DNA of 64,000 bases from Petrosia ficiformis. Its lineage: Eukaryota > Porifera > Demospongiae > Haplosclerida > Petrosiidae. The translations under genes were made by a program, and so were the position numbers. The DNA lies in assembly GCA_947044365.1 (NCBI GenBank), contig OX345642.1, positions 2,975,598-3,039,597 on the forward strand. Direction: 5' to 3'. The notes beneath the pieces were generated by a model that was given only the letters and a program-made list of their open reading frames with translations, had not been told where the DNA came from and searched no databases. Below are positions 1 to 11,700 of this stretch, in pieces (positions within the stretch are counted from its first letter, which is position 1; each line of letters starts with the position of its first letter).

Positions 1-329
1 AAAAGGAATATGAAGGGGGTGGTGGTGGGGTAATGGAACAAACCATCACAGAAAAAAAGATAAAGATGGTCTCTGAAAGGTTTTGAGTAACTCCTGATAC
101 AGAGGTCAAAGGTCAGCCCTTCTCTATCCAAGGGACAGAAATAGGGTTTCTTAAGCACCCTGCCATTCCAAAAACGTGCAGTATACACAGAAATGCAAAT
201 GTAGTTTTATATGGTTCTCTTTTGGAGAAATTTATATGTCTGTCTTAACTGTTTGGGAAAAAATAGTAAAATGGATTTTAGAAAATGTCAAATGATACAT
301 ATACTAATATGTAACCTTTTTTCTCATAG
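1..329 (+). other. intron of upstream paralog gene Z (3' part)
   Basis: No coding exon is visible here. The stretch ends in a pyrimidine-rich tract and an AG (ttctcatag, 321-329) directly before the terminal exon at 330, so it is read as the last intron of a gene whose other exons lie left of the window. Positions about 60-190 look like a diverged copy of about 20350-20470 in gene A, a dispersed repeat. Confidence 0.6.
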
Positions 330-395
330 CTACCAAGTAGTGCCAGGATTCCAGGAAATTACAATTGTTGGAGTCATCCATGTTCTCAAGACTGA
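330..395 (+). CDS. terminal exon of upstream paralog (gene Z), partial
   Basis: The exon translates as 21 codons plus stop, containing the motif [10 protein letters not shown] before TGA. It is almost identical to the last exon of gene A at 52299-52364 (one visible amino-acid difference, G for E) and is preceded by a similar splice acceptor. It is therefore the 3' end of another member of the same family, in the same orientation. Nothing else of that gene lies in the window. Function is inferred only from gene A: the secreted C-terminal tail of a large modular extracellular protein. Confidence 0.8.
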   Translation, partial: LPSSARIPGNYNCWSHPCSQD

Positions 396-1236
396 ATGAA
401 TTAGTATAGCTATTGTGGTACTGTTTTTGTAGTTATCATAGTTATTGTAGTCAGTGTACTCAACTATATTCTTTTAGTGTTCTGAGTAGGTAGTGTATGC
501 TAATTAGAAAGAAAGTTTGTTTGATTATTTTTACTAAATTACAATCCTTTATTTTTTGTGTGTATGTATAATGTAGTTGACTTTCTTTATTGGTTTTCAT
601 GAGTACAATAATAATTATATCAACATTTTGTAAATATAGAATGGTAAGGGGAGAGTCAGTGATGCTTGTGATGTTGTTTATGTAATTGCTCAGCATTAAT
701 AAGGCTACTAGTGATCAACTGATCATTCATACTCAAGTACCTATGTATATCATCAGTCTAAAACAGGATTTGCTGCATGTAGAGGAGTATGGTAACTATG
801 ACAACCATATTAGAAGAAATCCATAATACATATTTTATATATGCTAATTGGGTATAATTATAGATGAACAGTTGATTTTGGGTTAGCCACACTGATTCTG
901 AGCCCTTCAAGAAATTGTGCAGAATAATGCTTGACATCCATATTTAGAGTTCCAAACCCACTCTCTACTTTGAAGGAGATATTTCTACACAAACATTGAC
1001 ATACATTACACATGCATTTAAAGGTGGAGGCAAGCAACCACTGGTGTACCAATGTACATGTTTACATGTGCATAATAGGTAATTAACATGTTTAGGCCTC
1101 CAAAGTAAATTCTAATTAAATATATCTTTGGTAATATTACATTAGTTATGCAGTGCCTCCACTAATCTCCTATAATTATAGTGTAACTTGCAATAATCAA
1201 TCTCAGAGAGATTGTGAATTATTCATTATGTTATAG
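396..1236. other. intergenic region, 3' flank of gene Z
   Basis: I see no exon here. Segments near 400-690 and 940-1040 resemble the 3' flank of gene A (52365-52640 and 52795-52930). This shows that the tandem duplication carried the downstream flank as well as the gene. Short open frames on the minus strand (460-696, 858-1052) have no domain or paralog support. Confidence 0.5.
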
Positions 1237-1369
1237 ATAAAGTACAGAGCGTACGGTATATTGAATATACACGAGGCAGTTATTAAAATTAGAAGCCTCG
1301 GCTCCGCCTCGGCTTCTAATTAATAACTGCCTCGTGTATATTCAATATACCGTACGCTCTGTACTTTAT
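1237..1369. repeat. 133-bp hairpin (long inverted repeat)
   Basis: The left arm, starting ataaagtacagagcgtac at 1237, is repeated in reverse complement up to 1369 with only a few bases at the centre near 1303, and the centre is itself a near-palindrome of gaagcc/ggcttc. It is a foldback or MITE-like structure. It sits about 85 bp upstream of the Crypton-like start codon, but I cannot show the two are one element. Confidence 0.85.
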
Positions 1370-1453
1370 GTGGTTTGTACTATAGTACATGTGGGTGTAT
1401 CAGTAACTGCGCATGCTCGTCTAACACGAGTAAATTCACAGTGTACTGGTACC

Positions 1454-2342
1454 ATGGATAAAGAGAATCTTCCTCCATCTCAGCAAAAGCTAGTAGAAAA
1501 AGACCAACCACCATCAAAAAAGGCAAAGCTAAGTCTCTCTTTGAAAAAGAAAAGGTTTGGTGATTCTGTATCAAGTGAACTGGTCACATTAACGACACCA
1601 CGTGTTCCTAATAACAAACACTGAATGGGCCATAAGGAATTTCATGGAATGGAGGCAACAAAGGGAGAAGGATTATCCAGAAGAAAGGTGCAGACCGGAT
1701 ATTTTTGATAGTACTCCTTGGAATGTCGCAGAGCTCAATCACTGGCTATGCCTTTACGTGTTAGAAACACGATGGACAGATGGAAAAAGGTATCCAATTT
1801 CAACAGTTTACCAGGTGCTGACTGGGATCTTACGTCACATGAGATCTGTTGACTCTCAATGTCCCAATTTTTTAGACAAAACAAATTTTTCTTTTAAACA
1901 GCTTCATGCTGCCATTGATAACTTTGGAAGACAGCTTCGTTTGGAAGGAATAGGTACTGAAGTGAAACATGCCGGTATTATATCACCTAGGGAAGAAAAT
2001 TATTTGTGGGAAGCTGGAGTTTTAGGTGTGGAAAATCCCAAATCTTTACTTTTTGCTGTATTTTATTGTAATGGTAAAAATTTCTGTTTACGTGGAGGTG
2101 CTGAACATAGGCGACTGAAGTTGTCTCAACTACAACGCCTGTCAAATCCTGACAGATACATTTATACTGAACATGGCTCGTCTGAAGTTTTGTCTGCAAG
2201 GTCTGAAGTTTCTGTTACTTCTACTTTACCATCATTCCTACCACTTGGTGCTTTACAAAACTGCACAGTTAACATCAATTATGGACCAGCCACAATTACA
2301 TGTAACGTAAATGGCTCAGAGCAAAATGAATTGTCACAGTAA
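1454..2342 (+). mobile_element. degenerate Crypton-like (DUF3504-type) tyrosine recombinase gene
   Basis: The first part (ATG 1454, MDKENLPPSQQ, Lys-rich) stays open to a TGA at 1622. The second part, in the +1 frame from about 1602, holds TEWAIRNFMEWRQQRE, then DSTPWNVAELNHWLCLYVLE, YPISTVYQVLTGILRHMR and LRGGAEHRRLKLSQ. That layout matches the DUF3504 domain shared by Crypton-derived proteins (ZMYM2/QRICH1/KIAA1958 type). The Arg at about 2091 in LRGG-EHR lies in the expected first catalytic box. After YTEHGS the usual His-x-x-Arg and Tyr part is absent and an unrelated short tail ends at TAA 2340-2342. A one-base frameshift near 1620 and the missing catalytic half mean it is probably a dead copy. 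A short intron at the frame change is possible, but I see no clear splice sites. Confidence 0.75.
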
Positions 2343-2445
2343 CTGGACATGTTATGCATTGTTTTTCATTTATTCACAAAGTAAAAAAAAACCTGGACAT
2401 GTTATGCATTGTTTGTCATTTATTCACAAAGTAAAAAAAAAACCT
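2343..2445. repeat. two-copy tandem repeat, 50-bp period
   Basis: The unit starting ctggacatgttatgcattg at 2343 is repeated at 2393 with only one or two differences, each copy ending in a run of A. It begins directly after the recombinase stop codon, so it may be the duplicated 3' end of the mobile element. Confidence 0.85.
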
Positions 2446-2667
2446 GGTGAAGCGTAGTTAAAAAAATTTGGGTTAAGTGTATTCTAACTACCATAATTGG
2501 TAGTTAGATGATGCCATCTAACTGCTTGTGGTATGTTTATAAGTTTTAGAGGCGTGTCGGCGCCTTTGATACACCCACGTACTGTAGTACAAATAATTAT
2601 TATGGTTAATTAATTAGTATTCATTTTCCATTGGTTATAACTCCTGAATAATTTCAGGAGAGCAACC
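2446..2667 (+). promoter_or_regulatory. 5' flank of gene A, putative core promoter region
   Basis: The only promoter-like signs are an inverted CCAAT (ATTGG) followed by TATAA at 2630-2640. A 20-bp near-palindrome (ctcctgaa...ttcaggag) follows at 2641-2660, ending 7 bp before the start codon. A second small palindrome (taactaccataattggtagtta-like) lies near 2486-2507. The spacing is too short for a long 5' UTR, so this is a weak call. Confidence 0.25.
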
Positions 2668-2749
2668 ATGAAGGTAGTAGACTGTGTAATTCTGATACTT
2701 CTGTATCAGTTGCAGTTGAATCTTGCACAAGTGGATCTAGAAAGATTTG
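2668..2749 (+). CDS. gene A exon 1: signal peptide
   Basis: The exon starts ATG AAG and encodes [20 protein letters not shown] followed by QVDLERF, a typical signal peptide with a hydrophobic core and probable cleavage near Ala-Gln. It ends in phase 1 at the donor gttaat (2750). The same exon occurs in gene B at 53316-53400, which supports this start. Confidence 0.8.
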
Positions 2750-5700
2750 GTTAATATTAGACTGTCTGGTGTTTAAATGTTATAATAATTTACTATATTG
2801 TTCTATTTAGGTTCTTGCATTGAGAATGGACTCACTGAGTGTTGTCTGGACAGGTGTCAAGGTGGAGTTAGTGGAAGTTGTTACTGTGATAAAATGTGTC
2901 TTACTACTAATGATTGCTGCAGAGATATTTACCAACTGGATGTCTGTGAAGACAGTGAGTTTATTGATTGAACACTATGAATAATTAAGTTTGATGTACA
3001 CTGCTACATAATACCCTATTCATCACAAGCAGTTATATTAACTCGCCCTATACCTAATGTTCCAGCATCCTTGCTTTATAATTTTATAATAATTTTAATT
3101 TATCCAGTGTTCTCCATAGGAAATAAAGTAGAGTGGTGGAGTGTCATATACTGTATATCTGTATGTGCATATTTATATTCAGTAACGCATTATTGATGCA
3201 AATTATTTTCCTAGTAGTCACATTAATTTTTGTATCTATCACAAGTCATTTCACATCTCTTATAATATATAGCTATAGATACTTCAGGTTCCATTAGTAG
3301 TTACATAAGATTTTCTATTCATTCGCCATAATATTATAGTTATAGGAACAGAATGTACTTCAGGTTCTGTAAGACTTGTTGGAGGATTAAGACCATATGA
3401 AGGACTAGTGGAAGTATGTATATTTCAGTCATGGCATCCAGTGTGTAACACCTCATTCTCATATCCTGAAGCTCTTGTGACTTGTAATCAGCTTGGATAT
3501 TCAGCTACATTAGGTAATAAATATTATATATTTAATTAATTAAGTGATATGTTCATGATTTTCATTTCAGATTCTCATATAAACACACCTCAGCTTCTCG
3601 ATAATACTACTAGTAGTCTAAGTACAACAGCTTATGGATCAATTTGTATTGATAATGAAACTCGCTTGACTGAATGTCTAGTTGATTTTATTTATTGTGT
3701 ACCTGATGGTGAACAAGCAACAGCGAAATGTATTCCTATAGGTAGGTATTGTTGAAAGTCCTGAATGATTGGGTAGTGTAATAGTGATTGTTCTATGTTT
3801 GTTCCAGGTCGGTACATTTTATGATGCAACAATATCAAATTTTTAAAACTACTAATGTAGTTAAAAAATATACTATTTGGGAACTAACATGGTTACCTGT
3901 GCTTGCATATAGAAAATGTAAATTATGAATATTAACTTTTCCTTGTTCACTAAAATAGAAGTTTGTGATCCACCTTGTGTCAATGGTGTCTGTGAAGAAG
4001 GCAATCATTGTGATTGCATGACTGGATGGACTGGAATTACTTGTGATAATGGTATAGTACTACTGAATCACATTATACATTATATATCTATAATAATCTT
4101 ATCTTATCTGTAGCCATTTGTACTCCAGATTGTGTCAATGGAGGATGTATTGAACCAAATATTTGTGATTGTGATCCTGGATGGACTGGAGACAGATGTA
4201 GAGAAGGTTAATAGTTATGATAGTAATTATTGCAATTACATTATACTATTAATTAATTAACACAGATATTGACGAGTGCTTTGATAATATAGCAATGTGT
4301 AGGGATGGATGTAACAATACACTGGGCTCATTTCATTGCTACTGTGACATTGAAGGTTATATGATAGATTCAGATGACAGAACTTGTGTAGGTAAATATT
4401 ATAACAAAATGATGTTTTTAATCTGTGTTTGTAATTGATAAAACCAGAATGTTACTATTCTTTGTGAAACTCAATGATAATATTGTATTATCATTCCCAT
4501 TTTTAATAACTTTGATAATTTCACAGTATTCTTTTAATAGTTTTTACTAGTGTGGTTTTGTTTGACAAATTAATATTATCACAACTATGTGTGAAACTGA
4601 ATACAGAATAGATAGCTAGGTAGCTGTCTCAGTAAATTTCTATTTTCATGGTAATCTAATTATCTCTAGAATAAGTAATGTGGAAAGTCACTAAATTATA
4701 TATTTTTTGACACAACAGATGTATATTAATTGTTGTGTAATCTGTACTTAATTTATTGTATGCACAATGTTGCTTACTCTAACTCTGTAAGTACACTAAA
4801 CCCACTTGCCGAATACACACTTCAAAGGGTTCATCCACTCTACATCTAATGATGTTTACTATGAGGTTAATTAAAGATACCAGTATAGTGACAACAGGTG
4901 TAGGACAAAGTTTATGTCAATATAAAATAATGGATGTGAACAGTTTTAAGTCATCTCATTATTTGTATTAGCTAAGAAAGGAATTTTATAGCTTCATTAA
5001 TTCTTTTACAGTACAGTTTTTATGCATATACAATCATGCTGTTTGCACTATTATTAAGGTGGGTCTCTGAAAGGCTTATAACCTCTTCATGGGGAAGCAT
5101 TAGGCTACAAAACTGACAATGAAACTTTCTTGTTACTTCCAGGGAAGGAACTTGCAGCCAATTTTGTCATTTCTTCCAAGTGAAAAATATCCACAACATT
5201 CAAAACTAAGCCTCCCAAACTTGGAGGGCAAAGGCAACCAAGTAGAGGCTATAAACTACATATGCATTTCTGCATAAGGGTGGTGGTTTTCAAATGGCAA
5301 CATTGGCAAGAAGTTAAACAAACCTTATGTCTACCCATTGGATAAAACAGGACTGACCTTTGAACTTGCCAGATACTTTTCTGCACAACGGTGCAACTGG
5401 AGTCGAGACTAGTGTTGTATGCAAGACTCACTGACTCAGTCAATTAATGGGTGTAGCATTATAAAGAAAATGCACACTTCTCCACATTAACATAATTAAT
5501 AATCAGCAATAAAAAATACTTTAGCTATTCTCCATAAAATCTTTTTTTTAAATAATATACATAGATATCAAGCAATTGTTGAAAGGTATTTTCATGCAGC
5601 ACCATTCATATTATTCCTTTTTTCCAGATATCAATGAATGTGACACAGACAATGGAGGATGTTCTCATTTTTGTTTCAATACTGATGGAAACTACTTCTG

Positions 5701-8700
5701 TTCATGTCCAGTGGGTTATGAATTAAATGGAACTTTTATATGTCAAGGTATCTTTCAGTAAAACTTTTACTATAGATTTGTAATGGGTGTAATAGTGGTC
5801 ACTATAGGCTCTTCAGTGGCGAATCCAGAAATTTAAGAAGGAGGTTTTTAAAAATATGCATGTGGAAGTTTTAGTCATTAATTATTCATGAGGGGTGTGG
5901 TCAATGATTTTCTAATTACAACTTTCTCTTTCGGGCACTAAGTAGCCTGCTGTCATATTGGGACAGTTAGGAAAGATATACAAACTTTTTATAAGTTATT
6001 GACTTAGCGCTAGCTATCATCATTTATTATACTAAATGTTTGATGAAACACAAGCATCAGACACAACCAGACTGAGTGTGAGAAGTAACCAGACTTCAAT
6101 GCAGTCCTGACCACTACTGCTATTGGCAATCATCTGATTTAGATTCAGTTACATCTTTTGCAGACTAGCAACATCATTACTGAAGTACACATGTAGTAGA
6201 ATTGTAGGTATATAGTTATTTATGTACTTACCATCTTTACTGTCTTCTCTTAGAAGTTAGAAGCAATGCTCCTAATACTGTTTGTTATTACAACATGCTA
6301 GAGGGCGTGGCACACGGGCTTATCAAAATACAATTTTTTCCACTTGAATTTTACAATTTGAAAGGGGGTTTCCACGGAAGCCAAATAAACCCCCTAGATC
6401 CGCCACTGCCTTTTTGAATAGTGTACCATCCTGTCAAACCTCAAGTTCCACAAACCAAATCAGACAAATGCTATGTAGACCACACCCAAAAAATAATTCT
6501 AAGAATGGTGGGACAAGGATTGGGGTGTTTCATCCCCCCCTTGAAACGTCTTTCAACCTTCAAGACTAGAGAAATATTGTATAAAACATACAGATAATGT
6601 CACCTGACTTGTACACACAGCTTTTTATTGCATGTATCCTTAAAGTTTTGAGATCATCATGACAATCATTTTCTAGAGGCTCCAGTGTTGCCAACTGTTC
6701 ACATAGAAGACTACTGTAAAGCAGTCAAAATGTCTAATTTCTTTTTGTAATACATAGTTGTTTTCTGACTAGTAATTAAATTAACTCTACTTTCATTTTC
6801 AATGCATGCAATGTTCATATGATAAAACTCTGTCCTCCTAACGAGTTTTGGTAAAAGTATACATTACACCAGCCTATCTGGTGATTTTGACTAGCTATTT
6901 AAGAGCTTGTAAGTCCAATGTTTTCAATTAGCTACAACATTATTGTGTTGTGATTAGTATAAGAAATATGAAACTTTCTTTTCATTTCATTTTATATTCA
7001 TCTCTTCAGATATTAATGAGTGTAACCGTGCTTTACTTTGTGAACAAGTATGTATCAATACTGACGGGAGTTATTATTGTGACTGTCTGGAAGGATATAG
7101 ACTGGGGAATGATAACAACTCATGTATAGGTTAGTAATTGCCAAACACCTTAGTGCAAGACAACTAATCCAGGAATGTAGTGACATCAGCCTTAGTTTAC
7201 ATATATAATATATATGTGGTCTGGTCATATAGAAATGCAATAATTAAACACACAACCACAGACATGTTCAATCAGTGTGACCATGTTTCTGGTAATATGG
7301 AGGATGAGCATCTCAACTATAGAAGAACCTGTCTGCTCGACTATAAATGAACTTGTTAGCTCGATGATTGAGGAACCTACACAACGTGCTTGATGCCTAG
7401 CTAGAAAAATAAAACAAAAAGAGAAATATGAGCAGTTTGATTTTCTCTTGTTCATCGGAGATAGATATTTTGTACAATGCCGTGGATATTGGTATCATCA
7501 CAAGGATTACATGATTTGTTTGTTTGGACAGGGCTATGTCCCCTCCCTCATTATTATAGACTGAAATGATTGTTATCCTATCCCTACAGAGATAAATGAA
7601 TGTCTAGAAGGTCTTCATAATTGTTCTAATGAAACAGAGCTCTGTATTAACACTTTTGGAAGCTTTGTATGTCAATGTATTAGAGGATACATAGAGGAGA
7701 ATAAGATGTGTAATGGTATGTACAAATGAATATTGTAAATTGTTTTAGATAGGGTCTTCCATTAATTTAGATATCAATGAATGTGATGAACTCAATGGAG
7801 GTTGTTCTCACTATTGTAATAATACTGATGGAAGTTATTATTGTTCATGTCCAGTGGGTTATGAATTAGTTGATGAACTACTCTGTAAAGGTAATTTAGT
7901 ATACTAAAGGATTAGTGAAGTTAGCTTGTAGTATGGTTAGCAAAGACATAGTAATATTAGACATGAGATTTTAAACTAGTGAGACAAGGCATAAAGTGCC
8001 AAAATTTGAATTTCCCGCCGCTGAAAATCTATACTATCTTTTCCATATATAAACCTTTGATTTCTTTCTGAAGGGTTTTGTGTATGTTTATAGATATACT
8101 TGTGTCCCATGCAAGATTGGTCAAAAAATTGGTTTGTCGTGTAAAAAATGTGTACTCAAGCTACAGACCATCGAGAAGAAAGCAGTTCTTGGATACTAAA
8201 CTGTAACTAATAGCTGTTGAAATATATATGCAACAACCTTTAAAGAAGAGTATAAAAACAAAATTATATATAATGGTTTAGAAATGAGACGACTTTAGCA
8301 TCAGCAATAAATACAAGTCAATCATACGAATATTTCATTATATATCGTGTTCCAATAGAACAGTTGAATACTTATATTTTATCACTTCTCTCAGATATTG
8401 ATGAGTGCTCTAACAGCTCCCTAAATGACTGTGGTCATATTTGTATAAACACTTTTGGAAGTTTCATTTGTCAATGTAGAGATGGCTATGCACTTACAAA
8501 TAATACCTGTGTTGGTGAGTTAGGGAAAGTGCAAAGTAAGCTCCAAACAAAAACGTCTTGGTACTATATTCATTGTAATTATAATAAAATGTATGCCACA
8601 ATAGCCACATAACTAAAACAAACCATGATATGAATAATTCTCTTTAATGTTAGACACTCTAATGAGGGATGTATTTAGCCGCTTTCACAGTGTCATTGTG

Positions 8701-11700
8701 GGTTCACTCAATTTCGCTATGAATATGTTTTAAAGGTTATGACTGAGCAAATCTAACTATGAATACAATTTAAATACCCTGACTCAGCAAAATTATCGAT
8801 ACACCTATTTGTCGGGATTCATGCATTCCTTGGGCTTTGCCCTCCGGACTAAATAGCATGAATTCCTCCAAGTAGGTGCATAACCTATATTTAATAATAT
8901 AATAACTTTGTAACTATTCTTTATGTATAGCTCAACAATGTTTTGAAGTAATGGTATGTACAAATGAATATTGTAAATTGTTTTAGATAGGGTCTTCCAT
9001 TAAATTAAATTCTGTGCAGTGTCATTATGTTTTAAATGTTATGACACAGCAAATCTAACTATGAATACAATTTAAATACCCTGACACAGCAAAATCATTT
9101 GTCAGGATTCATGCTATTTAACATTCCTTGGGCTTTGCCCTCTGGATCTAAATAGCATGAATTCCTCCAAGTAGGTGTATAACCTATATTTAATAATATA
9201 ATAACTTTGTAACTATTCTTTATGTATAGCTCAACAATGTTTTGAAGTACTGACTTCTCCATCTAATGGAGTACTAGAGTGTAATTCCAGTGTACAAGTG
9301 ACACATACAAGATGTAATACAAGTTGTGATATTGGATATGAAGTAGTTGGTTCAGCAGTTCGTATATGTCAACCTGATGGGACTTGGTCTGGAGAGAGTG
9401 CTTACTGTCAACCATTGAGATGTCCTACTTTATTCCCTCCTATCAATGGATATGTTCAGCTTCCCTGTACACCATTATATGATTCTGAATGTTTTGTGAG
9501 GTGTTTTGGTGGGTTTGAGTTAGTGAATGGTAACAGCTCAGTACATTGTAATCTTGATAAAAACGACAAAGGGATGGTACAATGGACTGAATATGGTGTC
9601 TGTAATAGTAAGTGATTTACATTTAAGATAGCAATATTAATGTGTCCTGCATAGTACTTTCTTCATTTATGTACACTTCTTACAGGGATATTTTCATGGC
9701 AGATTTAAGTTTGTAGATCATAGTTAGGATGCAATATATGTGCAGAAATGTTTAATGGCTCACAGGACCATTCCTATGACGTTTTAATGTATATAATTAC
9801 GGCCATTCCTATGATCGTTTTCCATGGAGTGAAACTATAAAACTATAATAATGATTTATAATGATGCTTGTGTCACAATACATTGTATACATACATAGTT
9901 TAGGAAGTTGCGTGATTCGGAGGCTTGGTCAATTAATGAGCGTGGAGCACAATACAACGTGCAATCAAGTTCTACAGACCAGCAGGAAGAAAGTGCCTTG
10001 TAGCTTACTGGAACTAATAGCTGTTCTAGCTTAAATATATTCCTAAATTCCTAAAAGAACCTTAAAAAGTAAGAATAGTGGATAATCAAAATAATAATAA
10101 CAGTCTGTTGTGTTCCAGGCATTAGAAAGTCAGTCATGAATACCATAAAGCAATCATAGTGATACTTTTATCCATGTATCTTATTATAAAATTAATATTA
10201 TGCTTCTGTCACGTAAATTATGAAACCCAAAAGAGAATGGTGTAATTTTTGTATTACAATATTCTATGAATGTAACATGTACCTAGGAACACCTGTTTGT
10301 GGAAACAATCCTTGTAAACATGGAGGAATCTGTAGTGAGACTAGTGATAATGAATTTACTTGTGACTGTACAGGAACACTATATCAAGGCTTAACGTGTG
10401 AACAAGGATTGGTTATTATTACTGAGATAAGTGTACTAACTGTATTTCAGCCATCAATGGTTAGTATACTTGCTAGACCAGATGAAGAACTTATTGTGGA
10501 TTTTGATGATGTATGCAGATCATTAGGAACTGGTCAAGGAATAATACCAAATGCATGTCAGCAGATTAGATTTACTAGGACTCAGACAATGAGGCAAATT
10601 TCGATATATCCACTTAGTCCTGGCTTCTTTGAACTGAAAGTAGGATTAAGTGGTGATAACTCCGTGGATTATGAACAACCTCAATCTATTCCAGTTGTAG
10701 TTGTTAGTCAAGGGCAAACGTCACCATACTTCAATACATTTGGAAATAATACCATTCATGTAACTCGTAGTTGTTGTTCTAGTAGAAGATCTCCATTGAT
10801 ATGTAAACCATCCATCAGATCTATACCTATAGTCTTCCATTCTTCATGTAACTGGACCTTAACAACAGATTCTTTAAGCACAGGTGGAATTGTTTTCTCT
10901 TCTTTTAACAGCTTCTACTTGCCAATATCAGTTGCTGGACTAAGTATATCAGAGAATAGGTTGTCACTTTCTGATACTGACTGTGGCAGTTGTCCAGGTT
11001 TAACCCCACTAAATGAAATAACAGTTTCTAATTCACAAGATGAAGTGTGCTATTCACATCAGCCTACCACTAGTGATGTAGCAGAGTTCGTTTCTAAGCA
11101 ATCTCTTGAAACAACATTCATCTCCACGATACAAGATTCCCTACTCCCGACCTGGTTGAGACTTAGTGTTCCTAGTGATGATGGAAGACAAACATTAGAA
11201 CAAGGAGATTTACTTATTGATATTATGGAAGATGAAGTTCTTATAAACAACATATTTTGTCCAGGTATGATTATTGATAGTACTGGATACTTTGCACTAT
11301 TACTACACAATGGACCTCTTGAAGTTGAACTTCAGTCCTCAATGAATTCATATGAAACACAAGCTTTTATGTCACCTCCTAGAAGATCCTATTATTGTAT
11401 AGGTGTTAATTTATGTTTAGATAGCAGCTCTCCAGTATATATAGGAATTCCACCATCTGCTCAGTCGGCAATACAAAATATAAGCTTCATATCTGAATAT
11501 ATCGACAAAGGATGGAACTTGACATTCCTTAGCACTATCATACGAAATCTGAATGCTCAAACAGCAGGAATTGTAAGTATTGATTACTGGAATGGTATCA
11601 CTCCAGACTATAATCCACCTTTTCCACGAACTGATATATCTGTTAACATGGAAGCATCAGGTCAATTTCAATATGGTAATACTTCTGTGGCTGTAAATTT

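Noticed and set aside
10220..10286. ATG at 10220 as the start of a separate protein
   Set aside because: It is intron sequence ahead of an AG acceptor; the exon begins at 10287 by comparison with three other copies.
11059..11310. Minus-strand frame recurring at 26078 and 40855
   Set aside because: It recurs only because the plus-strand exon is duplicated. It has no start context, domain or splice support.
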